Assembly (NCBI GenBank): GCA_003446315.1
Contig: DMBA01000166.1
Span: 1 to 12,839, forward strand
Source: Ruminococcus sp.
GTDB lineage: Bacteria > Bacillota > Clostridia > Oscillospirales > Ruminococcaceae
Reading direction: 5' to 3'
Length of the DNA stretch: 12,839 nt
Position 1 is the stretch's first letter, and every line of letters begins with the position of its first letter. Below, piece after piece: positions 7,564 to 12,839 of this stretch. Position numbers and translations under genes: made by a program. Below the pieces are notes generated by a model, which saw nothing but the letters and a program-made list of their open reading frames with translations, did not search any database and was not told the DNA's origin.

Positions 7564-8181
7564 TTATTCATCCGGAAGTGCGGCTTCGTCCGGTGCAGTT
7601 CCGGATGCAACTTCAAAAATCCGGATTCCTTCCGCCGGGACAGTCGTTTCTGTCAGAATGATTTCCTTGATTGCCGCTGCCTGCGTTGGTTCCAGACCGT
7701 TGCTTTCTACAACGACCTTTGCCGAATCATCATCCAGATATACGACACAATCTGTGAAGCCTTGCGAAAGGATGAGGCTTTCAATGACCTTTTCACTCTC
7801 CATTTGCTTGGAGAGATTGACCGCATCAATTGCATTTGTGACCATCTCGTCTTCACTGAGATCCCCGCCGCCGATGATGCTTTGCAGAGTCTGAACAGCG
7901 TGATCCCGGCTTGTTTGCTTATCCAGCCGCGCCTGTGCAAAATAATCGGACTGCGGGGGCGCTGCACTGACCATTTCAGCAGTACCGTAATGAGCAAGAT
8001 CATCCGCTTCTGTTGTCTGTGTATCCGGCTCCAACAGATTTTTCGTAACCGTTGCATTTGCGGGCACAAGCCCGTTTCCGCCTGCAAGCACATAGTTCAG
8101 ATAAACTGCCGCGCCGAGAATCAGCGTCAGACAGCTCAGGATCAATTGTTTTTTTCCGATAATCACGGTTGGTTTCTTCAT
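7564..8181 (-). CDS. spoIIIAH: SpoIIIAH, forespore-channel ring protein
   Basis: Last gene of the spoIIIA operon; 205 residues (B. subtilis homologue about 218). SpoIIIAH sits in the mother-cell membrane around the forespore, and its extracytoplasmic domain binds SpoIIQ from the forespore to form the channel needed for late forespore gene expression. Seen here: a short basic N-terminus, one membrane segment (about 11-33), a variable linker, and a C-terminal domain (about 78-193) of the ring-building YscJ/FliF-like type with YFAQARLDKQTSRD and VTNAIDAVNLSKQMESE. The ribosome-binding site GAAAGGAG lies nine bases before the ATG. The gap from the spoIIIAG stop is 25 bases, and the shared terminator follows 16 bases after the stop codon. 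No spoIIQ is present in the window. Confidence 0.93.
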   Translation of the reverse strand: MKKPTVIIGKKQLILSCLTLILGAAVYLNYVLAGGNGLVPANATVTKNLLEPDTQTTEADDLAHYGTAEMVSAAPPQSDYFAQARLDKQTSRDHAVQTLQSIIGGGDLSEDEMVTNAIDAVNLSKQMESEKVIESLILSQGFTDCVVYLDDDSAKVVVESNGLEPTQAAAIKEIILTETTVPAEGIRIFEVASGTAPDEAALPDE

Positions 8182-8206
8182 TTGGAATTGCTCCTTTCAA
8201 AATGGT

Positions 8207-8743
8207 TCATTCAGAGATTCCCTGACCGACAAAAATGCGGGATGCCGGAATGCCAAGGACGGTTGCAACTGCATGGCTGACTCGTTCCTGCACGGCAGCA
8301 TGCCCGCCGCCGGTACAAAGGATCGCTGCGCCCTGTATGGCAGGGTAGCGGCTTTCGGAGAGCAATGCAGATTCTTTTCCGTCGTTTCTGGTGATGACAA
8401 AAGCCGACTGCGTTTTGACTCCGTTGTTTGTTTTATCCGCTTTCACCTCCTCTGCGTAGACCTGTTCTCCGCTTCCGCTGACAGTCAGCATAACCGTTAC
8501 CTGACCCACACCCTCCATTTTGGAAAGCAGATCCGTAAGCTGTGTTTCCATCGCCAGCCTGTAAGCATCTGCATCGACGGTTTCAGCATCGGTTTGCTGC
8601 TTTACAAGATCGCTTTTCTTTTTGTCCGGCAGAAATCCGGAAAACAGAATCATCGCCATGCCGATGAACCCGAGCAGCAGGATCCACTTGGGTCTATGCT
8701 CCGCACCAAACTGTTTTTGCAGATATTCACGGATTTTCTGCAC
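8207..8743 (-). CDS. spoIIIAG: SpoIIIAG, ring protein of the SpoIIIA-SpoIIQ channel (GTG start)
   Basis: SpoIIIAG forms a large oligomeric ring in the intermembrane space between mother cell and forespore. The reading gives 178 residues (B. subtilis 229). A charged N-terminus is followed by one membrane segment (WILLLGFIGMAMILFSGF, about residues 20-37) and an extracytoplasmic domain. That domain has MEGVGQVTVMLTVSG and the C-terminal family pattern YPAIQGAAILCTGGG followed by VLGIPASRIFV. The frame is open to ATG 8782. However, GTG 8743 has AAAGGAG nine bases upstream, and it gives a 17-base overlap with spoIIIAF rather than 56. ATG 8752 directly abuts that AAAGGAG and is less likely. The protein is short because its linker and beta-insertion region are reduced relative to B. 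subtilis; this comparison is from memory, not an alignment. Confidence 0.92.
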   Translation of the reverse strand: MQKIREYLQKQFGAEHRPKWILLLGFIGMAMILFSGFLPDKKKSDLVKQQTDAETVDADAYRLAMETQLTDLLSKMEGVGQVTVMLTVSGSGEQVYAEEVKADKTNNGVKTQSAFVITRNDGKESALLSESRYPAIQGAAILCTGGGHAAVQERVSHAVATVLGIPASRIFVGQGISE

Positions 8744-9197
8744 GCAAATCATCTCCTTTCGTGATTGTGATGTCTTTGCCAAGCAGTTCCCGCAGGAATA
8801 CGGCTCCGGTTACGGCATTCCCTTCTATGATGACCTCATCTATGCATATGCCGGATTCTGAACAAATATGCAGCCTGATTTCCCTGACACAGCATGGGAC
8901 AGCTTCTTCTGTCAGTTTTTGATTGACCGCATTTCGGATCCTGACAGCAGCTTCCGACGCTCTGAGCGCATTGGCTTGTTCAGCAATATCAGTCGCAATT
9001 TCGGTCGATTCCGTGATTCCGGACTGGTATGAGAAATGCAGTGCGGTCAACGGTCTGAGCAGCACGGTCATCAGCAGGACGGAAAGCAGGAGCCGGATCT
9101 CTTTTTCAAATTTCTCAATCGGCAGGATGCATTCTGCAAGTGTAAATCCCAATGCAGCACTGCAAACACAAAAGATCGCGCTTTTCAGGGTTTCCAT
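8727..9197 (-). CDS. spoIIIAF: SpoIIIAF, membrane component of the spore-engulfment channel
   Basis: A 156-residue protein (B. subtilis about 206), recognised mainly by its place between spoIIIAE and spoIIIAG and by its layout. Two N-terminal membrane segments (about 5-24 and 35-52) are followed by a soluble extracytoplasmic domain, about 70-150, of the ring-building type (VRIRNAVNQKLTEEAVP, then LHICSESGICIDEVIIEG). It acts with SpoIIIAG and SpoIIIAH in the mother-cell membrane facing the forespore. The ribosome-binding site AGGAGTG (9214-9208) overlaps the spoIIIAE stop codon, which suggests translational coupling. Its own 3' end carries the spoIIIAG ribosome-binding site. Confidence 0.88.
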   Translation of the reverse strand: METLKSAIFCVCSAALGFTLAECILPIEKFEKEIRLLLSVLLMTVLLRPLTALHFSYQSGITESTEIATDIAEQANALRASEAAVRIRNAVNQKLTEEAVPCCVREIRLHICSESGICIDEVIIEGNAVTGAVFLRELLGKDITITKGDDLRAENP

Positions 9198-9212
9198 ATT
9201 TCCGCAGCACTC

Positions 9213-10349
9213 CTATTCATGATTACCGGTCAGCATCAGCATAATGGCGCTGGATATAATCAGCATGACAGAAAAGCAAACCAGCATTGCAAAAATAGCA
9301 GACAATACATGGAGTGCGTTTTTGCATAGCTTTACCATAGATTCTGCACCGGATGGTTCTGCAAACATCAATGTGATGCGAAAAGCCGCACGATACAGGA
9401 GCAGCGAGAGCAGCGGCGGCAGAATCAGCCAGAGGATGACGAGCATTCCGACCGCACCGATGCCGTTTCGCAAAACAGCAATGCTGCCTTGTACCGTACT
9501 GTAAGCATCTGCAACTGCGCTGCCGATGATCGGGACAGCACCGGATGTAATCAGCCGCACGGATTTTGCTGCCAATGAATCTGCCGATGCTGCAACAAAA
9601 CTCCGGATCGACAGCAATGCAGAAAACATGGTCATGACGAATCCGAGCGCCCATTTTATCACAGAATGAAAGCCCGAAATGATGCTTTCCAGCCGTATAT
9701 GCGGGTTCAGAGCATCTGCAATGCCGAGGGCAGCCGCCATCTGTACCAATGGATATAAAACCGAACCGGTGAGCTGCATGATTCCTTCTGTCAGAAACAG
9801 CACGAAAGTCTGATAGGCAGCGCTTCCGGCGACAGATCCGCCTGCTGCCAGAAAGCCGGCAAAAACGGGCACATAACTGCCCATAAAGATTCTTCCGCTT
9901 TCCAGGGCTTGTGCAGCGCGTATCAGGCAGGTGCAAAGCGGTTTTGCTGCTGTTCCGATACAGATCGCGCCGGACAATACCTGAAACACACGCCGTAAAC
10001 CTGCATCGGATGCTTGTTCAGACATTCCGTTCAATAATGCAGATAACACCGTGATCGTCAGCAATGTGCCGCATAATCGAATGGGTGCACCGGCTTCCTG
10101 TATCAGAACCTGCCGGATTTTTTGAAATACCGATTCCGGAGAGAGTGCAAGGACACTGGATGGATCTTCTGCCTGAATCCCGATTTCTTGCAGCGGTTCG
10201 GCTGCGTCCGGCGGGATCACAATTTCAGATGCTTGTTCTGTCAGCGCTTCCATTGGATCAGTTTGTTCCGCATGAGCTGTGATATGCAAGCAGAAAACTG
10301 CCGCCAAAAGCAGAAGCAGAACCTTCAGGAACCGAAACAAGATACGCAT
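9213..10349 (-). CDS. spoIIIAE: SpoIIIAE, polytopic membrane protein of the SpoIIIA complex
   Basis: A 378-residue multi-spanning membrane protein (B. subtilis about 399). An N-terminal signal-like segment (about 1-28, ending ITAHAEQ) is followed by an acidic extracytoplasmic stretch and then repeated hydrophobic segments from about residue 92 to the C-terminus. The glycine/serine-rich conserved parts include MGSYVPVFAGFLAAGGSVAGS and SGAVPIIGSAVADAYSTVQGS. The family is an essential, export-apparatus-like component of the mother-cell side of the channel. The start at 10349 overlaps spoIIIAD by 25 bases and is supported by GAGGTG five bases upstream, inside the spoIIIAD coding end. Confidence 0.93.
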   Translation of the reverse strand: MRILFRFLKVLLLLLAAVFCLHITAHAEQTDPMEALTEQASEIVIPPDAAEPLQEIGIQAEDPSSVLALSPESVFQKIRQVLIQEAGAPIRLCGTLLTITVLSALLNGMSEQASDAGLRRVFQVLSGAICIGTAAKPLCTCLIRAAQALESGRIFMGSYVPVFAGFLAAGGSVAGSAAYQTFVLFLTEGIMQLTGSVLYPLVQMAAALGIADALNPHIRLESIISGFHSVIKWALGFVMTMFSALLSIRSFVAASADSLAAKSVRLITSGAVPIIGSAVADAYSTVQGSIAVLRNGIGAVGMLVILWLILPPLLSLLLYRAAFRITLMFAEPSGAESMVKLCKNALHVLSAIFAMLVCFSVMLIISSAIMLMLTGNHE

Positions 10350-10735
10350 GAAAGCACCTCACGCAATTCATTCAAAAGCGGATCCAGCAGCGGCAGCACA
10401 AGCAGGATCAATGCAATTCGTCCAATCAGCAGGACAGCCGCAGCAGGGGCGGATTCACCGGCATCTTTGCAGAGATCCGAGGCGAGCTGTGTGATGCAGC
10501 AAATGCCGATCGCTTTGGAGATCGCAGCAGTTTGTTCCGGCAGCAATCCGCCGGCGCTGAGCAGATCATCTATCTGATTGAGGATCGGCATCATCATCCA
10601 GACTGCGGAAAGCGTCAGCAATGTGCCGGCAAGCAGAATGAGCATCAACGCCTGTTCTGCGGCGTATCGCTGAATCAGTTTTGCGATCAATACTGCGGTG
10701 ACAGTGAAGCCCGCTGCCTGCAAGACGGTCACCAT
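10325..10735 (-). CDS. spoIIIAD: SpoIIIAD, small membrane protein of the SpoIIIA complex
   Basis: A 136-residue hydrophobic protein (B. subtilis 133) with about four membrane segments. It is related to SpoIIIAC, which resembles its N-terminal half. Conserved-looking parts are the central QIDDLLSAGGLLPEQTAAISKAIGICCITQLASDLCKDAGES and the hydrophobic segment after it, rich in L and I. The start codon overlaps the spoIIIAC stop region by seven bases. The arrangement, with AC, AD and AE tightly packed, implies co-translation of the membrane part of the channel. A detailed molecular role for this subunit is not established. Confidence 0.92.
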   Translation of the reverse strand: MVTVLQAAGFTVTAVLIAKLIQRYAAEQALMLILLAGTLLTLSAVWMMMPILNQIDDLLSAGGLLPEQTAAISKAIGICCITQLASDLCKDAGESAPAAAVLLIGRIALILLVLPLLDPLLNELREVLSCVSCFGS

Positions 10736-10926
10736 AAGCCGAATACCGACTTCACCGTATCAAACAGATCCTGTATTTCTGATATAATCAGCATCAATAC
10801 AACGATCAATCCGGCAAGCGTTGTCAGCATTGCTTGTTCCTCTCTTTCCGCACGCTTCAATACAAGATTCAACACAGCAACGATGATCCCGATGCCGGCG
10901 ACTTTGAAAATCAAGTCAATTTCCAT
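10729..10926 (-). CDS. spoIIIAC: SpoIIIAC, two-span membrane protein of the SpoIIIA complex
   Basis: A 65-residue protein (B. subtilis 68) made of two membrane segments (about 6-22 and 34-50) joined by a charged turn, LKRAEREEQ. The length, topology and position directly before spoIIIAD identify it. Similarity of the SpoIIIAC/AD family to small export-apparatus subunits has been proposed, but the role remains inferred. The ribosome-binding site GGAG lies eight bases before the ATG. The gap to the spoIIIAB stop is 18 bases. Confidence 0.92.
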   Translation of the reverse strand: MEIDLIFKVAGIGIIVAVLNLVLKRAEREEQAMLTTLAGLIVVLMLIISEIQDLFDTVKSVFGLW

Positions 10927-10944
10927 GGCGATTGCTCCGTTTCC

Positions 10945-11436
10945 TTATAGCAATAAGATTACAAAAAATACAGCAGACAGCAATCCAAGGCTGCGGTATA
11001 GGTTGCCTTTTTCAGATGCTTTTCGTTCTGCATCCCGCTGTAGATCATGCAATCGTTCCAGACATATTGCAAATACATCAAGTTGTCCTTCCAGCGTTGT
11101 GCTGCCAAGTGTTTGTCCGATCGTTTTCAGAACAGCACGTTCATCCTGTGATAATGCCGGATCCTGCTCAATTGCCGAGAACCAGCAATCCGGAAACCGG
11201 GCAGCATGTCCGGCAGCAGTTTGTAAAAAGGTCAAAGAAGCAAATGCCGGATTCCGTGAAAGATCTTGCAGCAGATCAGAGGTCAGCGGCAATTGAAAGC
11301 GGAGTTCATTTATCATAGTCTGGATGCATTGGCGGATCAGGAGAAGATTAGCAGCACGATGCCGGAGTTTTTCAGCAGCACTGCATCCGCCGATCAGACC
11401 GGTCAGCAGCAGCAAGATCATACCAATCAGCTTCAT
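10945..11436 (-). CDS. spoIIIAB: SpoIIIAB, GspF-like membrane-associated subunit
   Basis: A 163-residue protein (B. subtilis 171) with an N-terminal membrane or signal segment (about 1-19), a helical soluble domain and a C-terminal hydrophobic segment (about 147-163). Visible features include IRQCIQTMINELRFQ and a helix-rich region around LKTIGQTLGSTTLEGQLD, typical of the family, whose fold resembles type II secretion and type IV pilus GspF/PilC domains. It is thought to partner the SpoIIIAA ATPase. The start codon overlaps the spoIIIAA stop as ATGA, so translational coupling is likely; a purine-rich GGGGG lies seven bases upstream. Confidence 0.92.
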   Translation of the reverse strand: MKLIGMILLLLTGLIGGCSAAEKLRHRAANLLLIRQCIQTMINELRFQLPLTSDLLQDLSRNPAFASLTFLQTAAGHAARFPDCWFSAIEQDPALSQDERAVLKTIGQTLGSTTLEGQLDVFAICLERLHDLQRDAERKASEKGNLYRSLGLLSAVFFVILLL

Positions 11437-12362
11437 ATTTGCCCCCGAAGCGGTTGTGATGCGAGAACCTGTCCGCAGGCGTTTCCGCTGCCGAGCAGCA
11501 CTGCATCGTGAAATACGCCGGCACGAATCAGGCGCAGGATCTGCGGTCTTTCGTATAATTCCGCAATGCTTCCTGCATGCGCTGTTGCGATGATCCGGAC
11601 ACCGGTGTGCACAGATTGCAGCAATGCATCTGCTTCATCGGCATCACCGATCTCATCACAGATCAGTATTTCCGGCGACATCACACGAACAGCAATCTCA
11701 ATGCCTTCGGCTTTGGGATATGCATCCAGAATATCCGTTTGCATACCGAGATCAAATTGCGGGATACCATTCTGAATGGCTGCGAGTTCACCGCGTGAAT
11801 CCAATAGCGCAATTCTGTACGTTTGACTCAGGATTCTGGTCAAATCACGCAGGAGCGTCGTTTTTCCGGATGCCGGCGGGCCTGCGATCAGAATTCCGCC
11901 CATGTTTTTACGAAATGGATCCAATTGCATCAGCGCTGCGGCACATCCGATTCGTTCTGATGCGATCCGAAAATTGATGCTGCTGACCGTCCTGATCGTT
12001 TCGATCTTATGGTGCTGCATTACCGCAGTCCCGCAAATGCCGGCTCTGTTTCCGCCGGCAGCCGTAAGAAAGCCTTGCCGGATCGCTGTTTCCCGGCTGT
12101 GAACCGAATGACAGCATAAATTTTGAAACAATGCGTCGATATCTTGTTTTTGAACGACAATAGCGGATGTTTGCAGCGGTGCGAGCGTGCCGTTCCATGT
12201 CAATGCATAGGCTTTTCCGCCCTTGACCGCCTGAACGGACTGTCCGATGCGCAGCCGGATCTCCTGAATCTGATCTGCCGTATCTTTTGGGATAGCTTGC
12301 AGGGGCTGACGGATCTTTTGCGGGAAATAGGGGAGTGCATCTGCAAATTTGCTGTGAACCAT
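11433..12362 (-). CDS. spoIIIAA: SpoIIIAA, P-loop ATPase of the forespore channel
   Basis: First gene of the operon; 309 residues (B. subtilis 307). It is a cytoplasmic secretion-type ATPase of the mother cell, thought to power or assemble the SpoIIIA complex. The Walker A motif is GPPASGKT (161-168). DSRGELAA (188-195) follows, then Walker B ILICDEIGD (232-240; Asp236, Glu237) and TAHAGS (260-265) with a candidate sensor His262. The N-terminal part (about 30-135) contains EIRLRIGQ and GICGTAVMQ. The ribosome-binding site AAAGGTGG (12380-12373) is ten bases from the ATG. A sigma-E-like promoter precedes it, consistent with mother-cell expression. All catalytic motifs appear intact. Confidence 0.95.
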   Translation of the reverse strand: MVHSKFADALPYFPQKIRQPLQAIPKDTADQIQEIRLRIGQSVQAVKGGKAYALTWNGTLAPLQTSAIVVQKQDIDALFQNLCCHSVHSRETAIRQGFLTAAGGNRAGICGTAVMQHHKIETIRTVSSINFRIASERIGCAAALMQLDPFRKNMGGILIAGPPASGKTTLLRDLTRILSQTYRIALLDSRGELAAIQNGIPQFDLGMQTDILDAYPKAEGIEIAVRVMSPEILICDEIGDADEADALLQSVHTGVRIIATAHAGSIAELYERPQILRLIRAGVFHDAVLLGSGNACGQVLASQPLRGQI

Positions 12363-12395
12363 CAGTGAAATGCCACCTTTCGTCTGTCTTGGTAC

Positions 12396-12424
12396 ATTCT
12401 ATGCAGGACAAGGCACGAATAGAA
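12396..12424 (-). promoter_or_regulatory. Candidate sigma-E promoter of the spoIIIA operon
   Basis: On the minus strand TTCTATT (12424-12418) is followed by exactly 14 bases and CATAGAAT (12403-12396). Against the B. subtilis sigma-E consensus (KMATATT, 14-15 bases, CATACAMT) the -35 matches five of seven and the -10 seven of eight positions. Transcription would start near 12389, upstream of the spoIIIAA ribosome-binding site. The spoIIIA operon is sigma-E controlled in B. subtilis, so location and match agree; activity here is inferred. Confidence 0.6.
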
Positions 12425-12439
12425 GCAGGATGCAAACAG

Positions 12440-12473
12440 AAAACCGGTAAGGAGTTTCCTCTTTACCGGTTTT
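12440..12473 (-). terminator. Rho-independent terminator between the zinc-ribbon regulator gene and spoIIIA
   Basis: AAAACCGGTAA (12440-12450) pairs with TTACCGGTTTT (12463-12473), and the stem continues with GGAG against CTCT-side bases (one G-T pair), giving about 15 pairs and a four-base loop. On the minus strand the stem ends in TTTT then CTGTTT. It lies 23 bases past the stop codon of the upstream gene, and upstream of the sigma-E-like promoter, so spoIIIA is transcriptionally separate. Confidence 0.82.
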
Positions 12474-12495
12474 CATAGAATACATATTGCGGGGA

Positions 12496-12839
12496 TCATT
12501 GCCAATGCTTGAGCGTGGGAAGCATGGATGTGAGATAAGTGCGAACCTGATCGGGGGGAAACTGCGCATTTGCCATATGTTGAGAGAGGAAGTCAATGAG
12601 TTCATCCATCGAAGAATAGGCAAATTTGCCGTCGGCATAACACCATTTGCAGTAGTCTTCATTGAAGGAACCGTCAGGCTCTCTGCTGATGGATACATCT
12701 TCCAGCGGCATTCCGCAGCACTGACAAACGAGTTTGCGCGGCGATCCAAGCAGTGTATTGATCGACACATCAAACAGATCAGAGAGCAGTTTGAGCGTTT
12801 CGGTATTGGGAACCGTTTCGCCGTTTTCCCAGCGGGATA
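12496..12839 (-). CDS. XRE-type helix-turn-helix protein with C-terminal zinc ribbon (5' end beyond window)
   Basis: The minus-strand frame is open from the right edge to TGA at 12496, giving 113 visible residues; the N-terminus is outside. The first visible residues, SRWENGETVPN followed by LKLLSDLFDVSINTLLG, are the end of an XRE/Cro helix-turn-helix domain. Translating only from the GTG at 12768 would miss this. A four-cysteine zinc ribbon follows: Cys38-x2-Cys41 (CQCCGMPL) and Cys63-x2-Cys66 (DYCKWCYADG), then a helical tail ending LKHWQ. The ribbon resembles the putative zinc ribbon family PF12674, which is found fused to such HTH domains in Firmicutes. Its role is unknown; regulation or metal sensing is a guess. 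A terminator follows 23 bases after the stop. Confidence 0.85.
   Translation of the reverse strand, partial: SRWENGETVPNTETLKLLSDLFDVSINTLLGSPRKLVCQCCGMPLEDVSISREPDGSFNEDYCKWCYADGKFAYSSMDELIDFLSQHMANAQFPPDQVRTYLTSMLPTLKHWQ

Noticed and set aside
8790..8860. Internal sigma-G promoter before spoIIIAG, as known in B. subtilis.
   Set aside because: A CATCATA suitable as a -10 is present on the minus strand near 8824, but the upstream GCATA and GAATC lie at 14 and 21 bases rather than the usual 17-18, so I do not call it.
12399..12773. Minus-strand open frame of 124 codons overlapping the zinc-ribbon gene.
   Set aside because: It runs through the terminator and the spoIIIA promoter and is out of frame with the zinc ribbon whose cysteine pattern is clear.
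1..12839. Search for mobile elements, CRISPR arrays, tRNA/rRNA genes, riboswitches or a defence system.
   Set aside because: I saw no transposase, integrase, regularly spaced repeats, tRNA-like sequence, aptamer-like leader or defence gene. Genes are densely and conventionally arranged.

Overview
The window looks like a chromosomal segment of a spore-forming, Gram-positive gut or rumen Firmicute, most likely a Ruminococcus-like member of the Oscillospiraceae. Three features support this. There is a complete eight-gene spoIIIA sporulation operon, an LPKTG sortase-anchored surface protein, and a secreted protein ending in a canonical type I dockerin, the module that docks enzymes onto cellulosome-type scaffolds. 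Base composition is moderate and fairly even, and I see no insertion sequence, phage gene, CRISPR array, tRNA or rRNA.

Left part (1-6186): an XRE-family regulator on the minus strand, cut by the left edge, is divergent from a very large (1569 aa) cell-wall-anchored subtilisin-like protease that starts at TTG. The 506-base region between them is unusually rich in regulatory structure. It holds two tandem extended -10 promoters for the regulator, nested inverted repeats between them, and a TGCACGATC motif present three times. One copy lies at the regulator's distal promoter, one at the probable protease promoter, and one 33 bp further upstream. The simplest reading is a regulator controlling itself and its divergent protease. 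A strong terminator closes the protease gene.

Middle (6241-7548): a single-gene unit has its own extended -10 promoter and encodes a secreted DUF4434-type, glycoside-hydrolase-like protein with a C-terminal dockerin. It converges on the spoIIIA operon across a shared bidirectional terminator.

Right part (7564-12424, minus strand): spoIIIAA-AB-AC-AD-AE-AF-AG-AH are all present, intact, in the standard order, with overlaps or very short gaps. They encode the mother-cell half of the SpoIIIA-SpoIIQ channel across the forespore membranes. A good candidate sigma-E promoter lies just upstream of spoIIIAA. spoIIIAG most probably begins at a GTG at 8743 rather than at an upstream ATG.

Right edge (12440-12839): a terminator separates the operon from an upstream minus-strand gene, cut by the right edge, for an XRE-type helix-turn-helix protein with a C-terminal four-cysteine zinc ribbon.

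Most of the window is recognisable biology. The freshest points are the divergent regulator/protease control region, the uncharacterised C-terminal third of the protease, and the DUF4434-dockerin fusion. I did not find a convincing wholly new system.
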